A stretch of 64,000 nt of DNA. Source: Nocardioides turkmenicus (lineage in GTDB: Bacteria; Actinomycetota; Actinomycetes; Propionibacteriales; Nocardioidaceae). The position numbers were made by a program, and so were the translations under genes. Below are positions 52,197 to 60,586 of this stretch, piece after piece. The stretch lies in the NCBI RefSeq assembly GCF_011045035.1, contig NZ_JAALAA010000004.1:235373-299372 (forward strand), in the 5' to 3' direction. The notes below the pieces were generated by a model, which searched no databases, was not told the DNA's origin, and saw only the letters and a list, made by a program, of their open reading frames with translations. The stretch's first letter is position 1; every line of letters starts with the position of its first letter.

Positions 52197-52985
52197 ATGG
52201 ACGACACGACCGACGGCGCCAAGCGGGACATGGTCGGCAAGGCGCTACTGCTCCTGGACCACCTCAGCGCCTACCCCTCCGGCGTACCGCTCTCCACGCT
52301 CAGCCGGGAGACCGGCTTCCCGCTCAGCACCTGCCACCGGCTCGCGGCTGCGCTGATCCGCGACGGCTACGCGACCTTCGACGAGGACAGCAAGCGCTAC
52401 TCCCTCGGCCTCAAGGTCTTCTCGCTGGCACAGTACGTCGCCCACCGCCGTGGCTTCGCCGGCTCAGCCCTCCCCGCGCTCGAGGAGCTCACCGAGCAGA
52501 CCCGCGAGACGTCGCTGATGTCGGTCCGCTCCCACCACAACCAGCTCTACGTCCACCACGTCCAGGGCCCGCAGCAGGTCAGCGTGATCGGGACCCCCGG
52601 CGGCCTCGGCCCGCTGCACTGCACGTCGATGGGGAAGGTGCTGGTGGCGTTCGCACCCGACCCTGAGCGGAAGGGCCTCGTCGACGGGCTCGACCTGGTC
52701 GCCAAGACGCCGCGCACGATCTCCGACCGCGCCGCGTTCGCGGAGATGATCGACCAGGTGCACGAGCAGGGGTACGCCGTCGCCGACGAGGAGCACGAGA
52801 TCGGCATCCGCGCGCTCGGCGTCCCCGTCCTCGACCCCGACGGCCATGCCATCGCCGCTGTGTCGATCGCCGCACCGTCCTACCGGATGGAGATGGCCCG
52901 GATGATCGAGCTGCTGCCGCACCTGCGAGCCGCCGCCGAGCGCCTCGCGATCGTGCTCCCGGTCGCCACCTTTCCCGGTCGGTGA
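52197..52985 (+). CDS. IclR family transcriptional regulator
   Basis: The 262-residue protein has an N-terminal winged helix (about 12-70, VPLSTLSRETGFPLSTCHRL) and an IclR effector domain with GPLHCTSMGKVLVAF and IGIRALGVPVLDPDGHAIAAVSI. It should repress or activate the divergent sugar-acid operon depending on a small acid ligand. ATG at 52197 is chosen over an upstream frame, because the HTH then begins at the usual distance. Confidence 0.92.
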   Translation: MDDTTDGAKRDMVGKALLLLDHLSAYPSGVPLSTLSRETGFPLSTCHRLAAALIRDGYATFDEDSKRYSLGLKVFSLAQYVAHRRGFAGSALPALEELTEQTRETSLMSVRSHHNQLYVHHVQGPQQVSVIGTPGGLGPLHCTSMGKVLVAFAPDPERKGLVDGLDLVAKTPRTISDRAAFAEMIDQVHEQGYAVADEEHEIGIRALGVPVLDPDGHAIAAVSIAAPSYRMEMARMIELLPHLRAAAERLAIVLPVATFPGR

Positions 52986-52997
52986 CCCCCGACGCCG

Positions 52998-54308
52998 TTA
53001 TCGGGGGCTGACCCGCTCGAAGAGCGAGGTCGGTACGGCCGCGCCGAGCGCGTCGTAGCCGGCCGGGTTGAGATGCAGGTGGTCGCCGTCGTCGAACTCG
53101 GGCCGCAGCCGGCCGGGGTCGGCGGGGTCAGCGACGGCGCGCTCGAGGTCGACCACCTCGTCGAAGCCGTCGCTGGTCCGGATCCACTCGTTCACGCGCT
53201 GACGCGCTGCTTCGCGGTGACCGCCGGCGTCGTCGTAGAAGCTGCCCCCGAACGGCAGCAGGGTGGCCCCGTAGACCCGGATCCCGTCGGCGTGGGCGCG
53301 GGTCATGATCTGCTCGTACGCCGCGATCAGCTCGTTCACCACCGCGTGCTGCGCCTCCGGCGTCGCCTCCGCGGTGCCGATGTCGTTGATGCCGTGGAGG
53401 ACGACCAGCCACCTGACCCCGCTGTGCGCCAGCACGTCTCGGTCGAGCCGGCCGAGGGCGTTGGGCCCGAGCCCGTCGGCGAGCACCCGGTTCCCGCCGG
53501 CCGCCTGGTTGAGCACGGCGACGTCCTGGGTCTCGGGGTTGTCCTGGAGCCGGGCGAGCAGCCGGTCCGGCCAGCGGTCGTTGCCGTTGGTGGTCGACCC
53601 GCGCCCGTCGGTCAGCGAGTCGCCGAGCATCGCCACCGCGGCGGTCGTCTCCGACGACAGGATCTCCGCACCGCTGAGGAAGTACCAGTGGTCGGTGCGG
53701 GTCGCGCCCGGCAGGTCCGTCTCCTCGGCGTGGTCACCGGCGAGCAGGTACGAGCTCGTACGCGAGCCCGGGTGCGACGTGATGCTGCTCGATGCCTGGC
53801 CCTCGGCGAGGTGGACGGACACGGTCAGGTTGGACTGCGGTGCCACGTCGAGCTTGACCGGGTCGGTGACGTACTGGGCTCCGGCGGGGATGACCGTGGA
53901 CGGCCGACCGCTGAAGGTGAGCTGCTTCGAGGAGCCGGGAACGATGCCGCTGACCCCGGCGCGACCGTCCTGGGGGAGGGCGACCACGGCCTTGGTGATG
54001 GGCAGCGGAGCACCACCGAACGCGTTCGAGAAGCGCAGGCGCAGCCTGTCGCCACCGACGGAGACGTGGATGGTCTGCCGCAGGGTCGCGTCGCGGAGCA
54101 CTGTGTCGCCGTCGGTGAACGGAGCCGGCGGCATGTTGTGGGGCTCGGTCAGCTGCGGCATCGCCGTCCAGGTATGGACCCAGTGACGGGTGGCCGGGCT
54201 CGCCTGGTCCGCCGTCGCCGGGGAATGGTCGCGGAAGGGCCCCGAGATCAGGGCGGTGCCGAGCAGCGCGGCCGCGACTGCACGGGCCCACCCCGCCCGA
54301 CCACTCAT
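52998..54308 (-). CDS. Secreted SGNH/GDSL-type hydrolase
   Basis: The 436-residue precursor has a signal peptide (VAAALLGTALISGP), a beta-rich N-terminal domain (about 35-190) and an SGNH domain with AMLGDSLTDGRGS (catalytic Ser), NQAAGGNRVL, LHGINDIG (Asn) and DGDHLHLNPAGYDALG (Asp-x-x-His). Such proteins are esterases; next to a xylanase, an acetylxylan or feruloyl esterase role is plausible. Its ATG overlaps the xylanase stop (ATGA). Confidence 0.9.
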   Translation of the reverse strand: MSGRAGWARAVAAALLGTALISGPFRDHSPATADQASPATRHWVHTWTAMPQLTEPHNMPPAPFTDGDTVLRDATLRQTIHVSVGGDRLRLRFSNAFGGAPLPITKAVVALPQDGRAGVSGIVPGSSKQLTFSGRPSTVIPAGAQYVTDPVKLDVAPQSNLTVSVHLAEGQASSSITSHPGSRTSSYLLAGDHAEETDLPGATRTDHWYFLSGAEILSSETTAAVAMLGDSLTDGRGSTTNGNDRWPDRLLARLQDNPETQDVAVLNQAAGGNRVLADGLGPNALGRLDRDVLAHSGVRWLVVLHGINDIGTAEATPEAQHAVVNELIAAYEQIMTRAHADGIRVYGATLLPFGGSFYDDAGGHREAARQRVNEWIRTSDGFDEVVDLERAVADPADPGRLRPEFDDGDHLHLNPAGYDALGAAVPTSLFERVSPR

Positions 54309-55429
54309 CGCTGCGCCAACCGGGCGGCGTTCAGGGTCTCGAGCAGCGAGTCGTACGCCGGCTTGCGCTCGAACTCCTCGGTCATCACCGTCGCCGAGCC
54401 CTCGTCAGGGAAGAAGACCGGCACCCAGGAGTACTTGTCGGTGAAGCCCCACAGCGTGAACGAGTCGCAGTTCTCCACGGCCAGGCACGCCTGCAGGAAA
54501 CGCTGGTAGTAGCTCGCCTGGACGGCCTCCTGCTCGGGCGTCGGCTCGGCGTCGTTCGGCAGGTCCATGCGTACATCGAGCTCGGTGACCGCGGTCTCCA
54601 GCCCGAGGGCGTCGAAGCGCTCCAGGTTTGCCTGCAGGTCGCCCGGGAACCCGTAGCGGGTGCTCAGGTGGCCCTGGACGGAGAACCCGTCCACCGGCAC
54701 GCCGTCGGCCTTCAGCTCCTGGACCAGCCGGTAGTAGGCGTCGCTCTTCGCGTTGATGCTCTCCACGCCGTAGTCGTTGAAGAACAGCAGCGCGTCAGGG
54801 TCGGCCTCGTGCGTCCAGCGGAAGGCGTCGGCGATGATCCCTGGACCGAGCTCGCGGATCCAGATGTTCTCGGACGTACGCAGGTTGCCGGAGCCGTCGA
54901 AGATCTCGTTGGCCACATCCCACTGGTCGATCTGTCCCGCGTAGCGGCCGACGACCGTCTTGATGTGGTCGCGCAGGATCGTACGCAGCTCCTCGGGCGT
55001 GTAGTCGCCCTGCTCGAGCCACTCCGGGTTCTGGCTGTGCCACATCAGCGTGTGACCGCGGACCTGCTGATCGTGCTGGGCGGCGAACTTCACGATCGCG
55101 TCCGCCGGACCGAAGTCGTAGACGTCGGGCTCGGGGTGGATGAACTCCCACTTCATCTGGTTCTCGGGCGAGACGGAGCTGAACTCCTTGGCCACGAGGT
55201 GGCGGTACTTGCGGTCGTTCGGGAACGGGTCGGGGTACGGCATGTCCTCGTGGTGGCCGCCGCCTGCCACTGCGGTACCGACGACGAACCCGTCCGGCGC
55301 GGCCTCGCGCAGCGTGTCCGGCTGCCAGCCGGCTGCCACGCCCGCAGCCGCGGGGGAAGCAGGTGCCAGACAGATCGATGTGGCGAGTGCCGCCAGCGAG
55401 AGCAGGCCGGGCCGCGCGTACCTCTTCAT
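54305..55429 (-). CDS. Secreted GH10 endo-1,4-beta-xylanase
   Basis: The 374-residue precursor has a Sec signal peptide (LLSLAALATSICLAPASPAAA). The GH10 barrel shows FSSVSPENQMKWEFIHPEPDVYDF-type substrate residues, HTLMWHSQNPEWL, the acid/base Glu in WDVANEIFD and the nucleophile Glu in TELDVRMD, then LWGFTDKYSWVP. No binding module is attached. ATG at 55427-55429 has AAGGAG upstream. It leads a two-gene operon with an SGNH esterase and has a LacI-type operator just upstream. Confidence 0.94.
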   Translation of the reverse strand: MKRYARPGLLSLAALATSICLAPASPAAAGVAAGWQPDTLREAAPDGFVVGTAVAGGGHHEDMPYPDPFPNDRKYRHLVAKEFSSVSPENQMKWEFIHPEPDVYDFGPADAIVKFAAQHDQQVRGHTLMWHSQNPEWLEQGDYTPEELRTILRDHIKTVVGRYAGQIDQWDVANEIFDGSGNLRTSENIWIRELGPGIIADAFRWTHEADPDALLFFNDYGVESINAKSDAYYRLVQELKADGVPVDGFSVQGHLSTRYGFPGDLQANLERFDALGLETAVTELDVRMDLPNDAEPTPEQEAVQASYYQRFLQACLAVENCDSFTLWGFTDKYSWVPVFFPDEGSATVMTEEFERKPAYDSLLETLNAARLAQR

Positions 55430-55448
55430 TGCGTCTCCTTGGGTAGAG

Positions 55449-55466
55449 ATCGTTGTCGATAACGAT
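55449..55466. promoter_or_regulatory. LacI-type operator before the xylanase gene
   Basis: ATCGTTGTCGATAACGAT is an 18-bp dyad (perfect six-base ends and a central TCGA), 20 bp upstream of the xylanase start, a typical place for a LacI-family repressor of xylan use. The repressor gene is not in the window. Confidence 0.65.
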
Positions 55467-55537
55467 TTCGTGACCCCGGTCACATTAGAGTTCTGGGCGG
55501 CAGGTGCGCAAGAGGCCCGCTGGAACGAGAGCCCCGA

Positions 55538-56350
55538 TCACTCCGTGGCGTACGTGACGATCTGCTGACCGATCGTCGAGAGCCTGCCCTCCTCGACGAC
55601 CAGCTCCCAGCCGTGCCCGGCGTCCGCGGGCAGGAACTCCGAGGACGTCGCCTCCGCCAGCGCTCGGGCGGCCTCGGCCTCCTCGGCGCCGTCGGCGTCC
55701 TCGGAGACGGCGACCAGGCCCGGCGTCGTGATCGCGTCGGCCACCGAGGCCAGGTCGACCCCCGCCCAGGTCGACGGGCCCGACAGGTCGACCCAGCCGT
55801 CGACGTCGACTCCGGCAGCGACGGCGCGCACGGTCTGGCTGCCGCCCATCGAGGCCCCGACCAGCACGACCGGCACGCCGGGCCAGTGCTTCTCGACCTC
55901 GCTCAGCGCGGCCCGCACCTGCGGCACCGGGTCGTCGGGATCCTTGATCCGGCAGTCGGCCGCGCCGTAGCCGCACTGGTCGTACGAGAGGCCGGCGACG
56001 CCTCGCAGCGCCGCCAGGATCGCGAAGTCACCCCAGCCGCAGCGGTCGCCGTCGGTCTGGTGGAGCATCACCAGCACCGCCGACGGATCCTCGCCCTCCG
56101 GGGGCGTGAACCGGATGGCCGGCAGGGTGAGCCCGGGTCCGGCGACCTGCGTCGGCTCCACCGCGGCATCGGTCTCCGGCAGGAAGCAGCCGGCGAGCTC
56201 GCCCTCGAGGTAGGGACCGTCGGTCGGAAGCACGGGCCCCGACCCCTTCGCCTCGCCGGCGCTGTTCTCCGCACCGCCGTCGGTCCCGCAGCCCGCCAGC
56301 AGCATGCCTGCGACCGCCATGCCTGCCGCTACGCCCTTCACGCTCCTCAT
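55538..56350 (-). CDS. Alpha/beta-hydrolase lipoprotein
   Basis: The 270-residue protein has a lipoprotein signal peptide with LLAGC (Cys21). The alpha/beta-hydrolase core shows VLVMLHQTDGDRCGWGDF, nucleophile Ser in VGASMGGSQ, acid in VSEDADGAEE and His in DAGHGWEL, so the triad is complete. It should be an extracytoplasmic esterase or peptidase of unknown substrate. Its ATG is the left end of the 22-bp palindrome shared with the divergent padR-type gene, so its mRNA is probably nearly leaderless and repressed by that regulator. Confidence 0.88.
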   Translation of the reverse strand: MRSVKGVAAGMAVAGMLLAGCGTDGGAENSAGEAKGSGPVLPTDGPYLEGELAGCFLPETDAAVEPTQVAGPGLTLPAIRFTPPEGEDPSAVLVMLHQTDGDRCGWGDFAILAALRGVAGLSYDQCGYGAADCRIKDPDDPVPQVRAALSEVEKHWPGVPVVLVGASMGGSQTVRAVAAGVDVDGWVDLSGPSTWAGVDLASVADAITTPGLVAVSEDADGAEEAEAARALAEATSSEFLPADAGHGWELVVEEGRLSTIGQQIVTYATE

Positions 56351-56369
56351 ATGTCAATATTGACATATG
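56348..56369. promoter_or_regulatory. Perfect 22-bp palindrome spanning two divergent start codons
   Basis: The half-site CATATGTCAAT is followed exactly by its complement. The left CAT (56348-56350) is the start codon of the lipoprotein gene read on the minus strand, and the right ATG (56367-56369) is that of the PadR gene. Only 16 bases separate the two start codons. The TGTCA-n4-TGACA core resembles PadR-family boxes. Confidence 0.85.
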
Positions 56370-56945
56370 CCCGACCCCGCTGCAGCGACTTCCAACCTCG
56401 GCTTCGCGATCCTCGGCCTGCTGGCGCGACGCGCCTGCAACGGCTACGAGGTCGCGCAGCGGATGCGCCAGCCGATCGGCTACTTCTGGACCGCCCGCCA
56501 CTCGCAGATCTACCCGGAGCTGAATCGCCTCGACGCCTCCGGGCTGGTCGAGCACGAGGTCATCGAGGGCGCCGGACCCCGGCCGACGAAGCGCTACCGG
56601 ATCACCGAGACCGGCCAGGCCGCCCTGGCCGCCTGGGTGGTCGGCGACCTCGAGCCGCAGCCGGTCCGGGACCTGGAGGTCCTCCGGCTGTGGTCGATCT
56701 GGACCGTGGCGCCCGCCGCGGCCGTCGAGCTGGTCAGCCGTCTCGAGGCCGCCCACCGGAGCGTCCTCGACCGCTACCTCGACGAGCTGGCCGAGATCTC
56801 CGGCGATCCCGGGGTCCGCGACCCCTCGAACCCGCTGTTCGCCAGCCGGATCACGCTCGAAGGAGGCATCCGGTCGCGACGTACGGCGTTGGAGTGGTGT
56901 GCCTGGATGCGCGCGGAGTTCGCCGCGGCCGAGCAACGCAGGTAG
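56367..56945 (+). CDS. PadR family transcriptional regulator
   Basis: The 192-residue protein has the PadR winged helix (about 10-85; AILGLLARRACNGYEVAQRM and SQIYPELNRLDASGLVE) and a C-terminal helical dimer region (about 95-185). Start ATG lies at the edge of the operator palindrome with no room for a normal ribosome site, so translation may be leaderless. It most likely represses itself and the divergent lipoprotein hydrolase, releasing on binding a small aromatic or hydrophobic ligand. Confidence 0.92.
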   Translation: MPDPAAATSNLGFAILGLLARRACNGYEVAQRMRQPIGYFWTARHSQIYPELNRLDASGLVEHEVIEGAGPRPTKRYRITETGQAALAAWVVGDLEPQPVRDLEVLRLWSIWTVAPAAAVELVSRLEAAHRSVLDRYLDELAEISGDPGVRDPSNPLFASRITLEGGIRSRRTALEWCAWMRAEFAAAEQRR

Positions 56946-56978
56946 CCCCGGCTGGCTCCGCGCGCATCCAGGCGCCGC

Positions 56979-57323
56979 TCAGGCCGAGACCGTACGCAGC
57001 GCGATGATCGCGACCGAGACGACCGCGAGGACCGCGGCGGGAGCGATGGCCTTGTCACGCACTCGCACGTGCGCGATGACCGCGCCGATGAAGTACAGCG
57101 TCGTGCCGATCGCGGCCGCGACACCGAGCGGCCACCAGAACAGCCCGATGATCAGGCCGGCGGCGCCGGCGATCTCGAGCAGGGCCAGGATCGGCACGAT
57201 CCGGGTGGCGCCCACCTTCTCCAGGGTCTCGGCCTGGGCGGGGTTGCGGGTCAGCTTGCCGTACGCCGAGAACAGCAGCAGCAGGGCGAACAGGATGCTC
57301 AGGACGAGCGTGGCGATGAACAT
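56979..57323 (-). CDS. DoxX family membrane protein
   Basis: The 114-residue protein has four hydrophobic helices, with LLLFSAYGKLTRNP after the first, ALLEIAGAAGLIIGLFWWPLG in the second and third, and VIAHVRVRD before the last. This is the DoxX/SURF4-like fold of unknown function, often induced by stress. Divergent from a TetR regulator with repeats in between, which probably controls it. ATG is at 57321-57323. Confidence 0.9.
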   Translation of the reverse strand: MFIATLVLSILFALLLLFSAYGKLTRNPAQAETLEKVGATRIVPILALLEIAGAAGLIIGLFWWPLGVAAAIGTTLYFIGAVIAHVRVRDKAIAPAAVLAVVSVAIIALRTVSA

Positions 57324-57354
57324 GGGAATGGTCTCCTAATGATCCGGACTGTTG

Positions 57355-57391
57355 TCTCCGGTATAGGAATCGGGGAGTGGTCCCCGGTATT
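57355..57391. promoter_or_regulatory. TetR operator candidate
   Basis: TCTCCGGTATA (57355) and TCCCCGGTATT (57381) are direct copies, and CGGGGA-GTGG-TCCCCG between them forms a small dyad. It lies between divergent DoxX and TetR genes. Confidence 0.5.
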
Positions 57392-57416
57392 CCCGGCGTC
57401 GACGTAGGCTGACGCC

Positions 57417-58142
57417 ATGGGGTGCCCGAGCGATCGCGACGACCGTCCGGAACGAGCTGCGAGCCAGACGCGCCTCCGACGGCCGGGCCGGGCCGAGCGG
57501 CGCGACAGCATCCGCAACCGGGAGCGGATCATCGCGGCGGCTCAGGCCGTCTTCCAGCGCGACGGCATCCACGCGCCCCTCGACCACATCGCGAGCGAGG
57601 CAGGCGTCGGCTCCGGCACGCTCTACCGGCACTTCCCCGACCGGGTCGAGCTCTGGAAGTCCGTCCTCACCGAGCCGCTGCAGGCCCACCTCGCCGCCGC
57701 CCAGGCGGCGTTGTCGGCCGAGGACCCGTGGGACGGACTCGTCGCCTACCTCACCTCGAGCTGCGAGCTGGAGGCCTCCGCCTCCGGGTATGTGAACCTG
57801 ATGTCCACCCACTTCGAGGGCGGCTCCGAGCTCGCGGTGCTGCGTACGGAGATCCAGCAGGCCATCGAGTCCGTGGTGCACCGCGCCGTCGACGCGGGAG
57901 CCGTCCGCGCCGACCTGGCCCCCGAGGACCTACTCTTCGTCGTCCTCTCCACCAGCAAGGTGATCGAGGTGACCGGGGCCGCCGCCCCCGAGGCCTGGCG
58001 GCGCAACCTGGCCTTCTACCTCGACGCGTTCCGCCCCGACGCGGCCCACCCCATCGACGTCCCGCCGCTCACCCCGCGCCAGATCATGCTCAGCCTCCTG
58101 GTGCCGAGCGTACGGTCACGGCGACGCAGCCGGACGACCTGA
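57417..58142 (+). CDS. TetR family transcriptional regulator
   Basis: The 241-residue protein has an unusually Arg-rich N-terminal extension (about 1-30) before the TetR helix-turn-helix (about 33-80; RIIAAAQAVFQRDGIHAPLDHI and GVGSGTLYRHFPDR). The C-terminal ligand domain is typical of the SbtR-like group. It probably represses the divergent DoxX gene. A later start near codon 29 is possible. Confidence 0.9.
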   Translation: MGCPSDRDDRPERAASQTRLRRPGRAERRDSIRNRERIIAAAQAVFQRDGIHAPLDHIASEAGVGSGTLYRHFPDRVELWKSVLTEPLQAHLAAAQAALSAEDPWDGLVAYLTSSCELEASASGYVNLMSTHFEGGSELAVLRTEIQQAIESVVHRAVDAGAVRADLAPEDLLFVVLSTSKVIEVTGAAAPEAWRRNLAFYLDAFRPDAAHPIDVPPLTPRQIMLSLLVPSVRSRRRSRTT

Positions 58143-58304
58143 GACGCGGCGCAGTCGGGGTTTCGAGAGCACCCGGGGACTGCCGAACGAGCCCCGACGT
58201 GGACCGCTGCCAGCCGAATGCCTATGGTGTGATCGGCGTCACAAGCGTCGCCAGCGGTAGTTTGGCGCCACAAGCGCCACGCGCATCAGAACAAGGAGGC
58301 GGAT

Positions 58305-59858
58305 ATGAGCACGACACCTGAGGGCGTGCAAGACGGTGCGGCAGCAAAACGCGGGGCATTCTCCTCGCGGCAGGTCTTCATCTTCGCGGCGATCGGATCC
58401 GCCGTGGGACTGGGCAACATCTGGCGGTTCCCCTACGTCGCCTACGAGAACGGTGGTGGCGCCTTCGTCATCCCCTACATCGTCGCGCTGCTGACGGCAG
58501 GAATTCCGTTCCTCTTCCTCGACTACGCGCTGGGCCACCGCTTCCGCGGTTCGGCACCGCTCTCCTTCGCGCGGCTCCGCCGGGGCACCGAGGGGCTGGG
58601 CTGGTGGCAGGTCGGCATCTGCTTCATGATCGCCGTCTACTACGCGGCGGTGATGGCATGGGCGGTGCGCTACACGATCTTCAGCGTCAACGAGGCCTGG
58701 GGCGACGACCCGGAGGGGTTCTTCTTCGGTGAGTTCCTCAAGGCGGGCGACCCGGGCGTGGACGCCACCCCGGTGTGGGGGGTGCTGATCCCGCTGCTCC
58801 TGGTGTGGGCCGCGATCCTGATCGTGATGCTGCTCGGCGTGCAGAAGGGCATCGGCGCGACCTCGGTCATCTTCATCCCGGTCCTGGTGATCGCCTTCGG
58901 CATCCTGGTGGTCCGCTCGCTCTTCCTGCCGGGCGCGGCGGAGGGCCTCGACGCCCTCTTCACGCCCAACTGGGGAGCGCTGACCGACGCGACGGTCTGG
59001 GCTGCGGCGTACGGCCAGATCTTCTTCTCGCTGTCGATCGGCTTCGGCATCATGATCACCTACGCCTCCTACGTCCACAAGCACACCGACATGCCGGGCT
59101 CGGGGCTGGTCGTCGGTTTCGCCAACTCGAGCTTCGAGCTGCTCGCGGGCATCGGCGTCTTCGCGGCTCTCGGCTTCATGGCGCAGGCCAGCGGGGTCGC
59201 TGTCGGCGAGGTCGCCACCTCGGGCGTCGGCCTGGCGTTCGTCGCCTTCCCGGCGATCATCAGCGAAGCGCCGGCAGGCGCGCTGATCGGCGTGCTCTTC
59301 TTCGCCTCGCTCGTGATCGCGGGCTTCACCTCGCTGGTGTCCGTCATCGAGGTCGTGATCTCCGGCGTACGTGACAAGTTCGAGATGACCCGCAAGGGCG
59401 CCACCATCGCGGTCACCGTGCCGATGGCCGTGATCAGCCTGGTGTTCTTCTCCACCACGAGCGGTCTCTACGTGCTCGACATCCTCGACCACTTCATCAA
59501 CCAGTTCGGCATCCTGCTCGTCGCCGTGATCTCGATGCTGGTCCTGAGCTGGGGCCTGCGGGTGCTGCCGACCTTCAGCGACCACCTGTCCGACGGCAGC
59601 TCGATCGTCGTCGGCGCCTGGTGGCGGGTCCTGATCAGCATCGTGGCCCCGATCGGCCTGGTGCTCGTCCTCGGGCTCGCGTTCTGGGAGGACGTGAAGA
59701 CCCCCTACGGCGGATACCCGGCCTGGATGCTCGGCGTCTTCGGCTGGGGCGCGGCTGCGGCCGTGATCGTCTTCGGCTTCCTGGCCGCTCAGTCCAAGTG
59801 GCGAGACCCCGAAGCCCTGTCCAACGTTCACTTCAACGAGAAGGGAGCACGGTCATGA
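58305..59858 (+). CDS. Sodium-dependent neurotransmitter-symporter (NSS) family transporter
   Basis: The 517-residue protein has 11-12 membrane segments and the NSS signature AIGSAVGLGNIWRFPYVAY with the unwound helix 1 sodium/substrate site, NGGGAF and SLSIGFGIMITYASYV (helix 6). It imports an amino acid with Na+, related to MetP/LeuT-type bacterial members. The ATGA overlap with a 43-residue membrane peptide gene matches metP-metS pairs, in which the small subunit is required for transport. ATG at 58305 follows AAGGAGG. Confidence 0.94.
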   Translation: MSTTPEGVQDGAAAKRGAFSSRQVFIFAAIGSAVGLGNIWRFPYVAYENGGGAFVIPYIVALLTAGIPFLFLDYALGHRFRGSAPLSFARLRRGTEGLGWWQVGICFMIAVYYAAVMAWAVRYTIFSVNEAWGDDPEGFFFGEFLKAGDPGVDATPVWGVLIPLLLVWAAILIVMLLGVQKGIGATSVIFIPVLVIAFGILVVRSLFLPGAAEGLDALFTPNWGALTDATVWAAAYGQIFFSLSIGFGIMITYASYVHKHTDMPGSGLVVGFANSSFELLAGIGVFAALGFMAQASGVAVGEVATSGVGLAFVAFPAIISEAPAGALIGVLFFASLVIAGFTSLVSVIEVVISGVRDKFEMTRKGATIAVTVPMAVISLVFFSTTSGLYVLDILDHFINQFGILLVAVISMLVLSWGLRVLPTFSDHLSDGSSIVVGAWWRVLISIVAPIGLVLVLGLAFWEDVKTPYGGYPAWMLGVFGWGAAAAVIVFGFLAAQSKWRDPEALSNVHFNEKGARS

Positions 59859-59986
59859 GTGGCAGCGCCATCGTCATGATGCTCGTCGCGATGCTGATCA
59901 TCTGGGGAGGCCTGGCCGTCGCCGTGGTCAACCTGCGACGCAGCCCCGACCTTCCGCACACCGACGAGGTCAAGCGCGACCTCTGA
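59855..59986 (+). CDS. MetS-type small subunit of the NSS transporter
   Basis: A 43-residue single-span membrane peptide (MSGSAIVMMLVAMLIIWGG, then VVNLRRSPDLPHTDEV). Its ATG overlaps the transporter stop. Size, one helix and the NLRRSP tail fit the MetS/NSS small-subunit family described with Corynebacterium MetPS, where the small partner is essential for uptake. Too short for routine gene calling. Confidence 0.88.
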   Translation: MSGSAIVMMLVAMLIIWGGLAVAVVNLRRSPDLPHTDEVKRDL

Positions 59987-60007
59987 CAGGTCTTCACCGA
60001 CCTGACC

Positions 60008-60056
60008 AGGGCCTGTTCCGGACCACGGCGTGACGCCGGCGTCCGGGGCAGGCCCT
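60008..60056 (+). terminator. Hairpin between the NSS operon and the cupin gene
   Basis: AGGGCCTG (60008-60015) pairs with CAGGCCCT (60049-60056), and CCGGAC with GTCCGG just inside. It lies between convergent genes and may terminate both transcripts. Confidence 0.7.
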
Positions 60057-60073
60057 TCGTGGTTCCACGTGAA

Positions 60074-60520
60074 TCATCCGCCCGCGAGCCCGACGCCGTG
60101 GCGCTCGGTGACGGAGAGGATCGCGGCCAGCGAGTCGGCGGCCGGAAGGTCCGCGCGGACGGAGCTGGAGAAGTCGGCGAAGAAACGTCGGGCACGGTCT
60201 CCGGTCACGATCGCGAGGAAGCGGGCCGAGTCGCCGATGACCTCGAAGGTCGCCGGAGTGCCGGTGGGGAAGACGACCAGCCCGCCGGGCTCGACGTCGT
60301 AGGGCTTGCCGTCGACGTACGCCGTGACCCGGCCCTCGAGCAGGTACAGCACCCCGCTCCACGGTGAGACGTGCGGGGGCGCCATCGGCGCGGCCGGGGC
60401 GATCACCTCGAAGACCTCGAAGGCCCCGAGGTCGTCCTTGACGGCGGCCTTCGCGACATGGTCGCCATCGATCATCGGATAGTGCTGGCCCTCGTCGGGC
60501 CGTACGTAGGTGGTGCTCAT
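60074..60520 (-). CDS. Cupin domain protein
   Basis: The 148-residue protein has a single cupin barrel: PPHVSPWSGVLYLLEGRVTAYVDGKPYDVEPGGLVVFPTGTPATFEV in outline, with His near 50 and acid residues that are degenerate relative to the classical HxH...E motif. A C-terminal helical tail follows (RARRFFADFSSSVRAD). It may bind a small molecule or act as a dioxygenase-like enzyme; no substrate can be given. It follows the LuxR-type regulator 66 bp downstream on the same strand and may be under its control. Confidence 0.85.
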   Translation of the reverse strand: MSTTYVRPDEGQHYPMIDGDHVAKAAVKDDLGAFEVFEVIAPAAPMAPPHVSPWSGVLYLLEGRVTAYVDGKPYDVEPGGLVVFPTGTPATFEVIGDSARFLAIVTGDRARRFFADFSSSVRADLPAADSLAAILSVTERHGVGLAGG

Positions 60521-60586
60521 GGCTCCTCCTTGGGTTGGGTGCTTCTGAGCATCAGCCGCCGGAGCCAGCGGGGCGCGAGTAGTGCG

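Noticed and set aside
57417..58142. The TetR gene as the mycofactocin regulator MftR
   Set aside because: It is 9 kb away from mftA, has its own divergent DoxX partner with operator-like repeats, and an atypical Arg-rich N-terminus.
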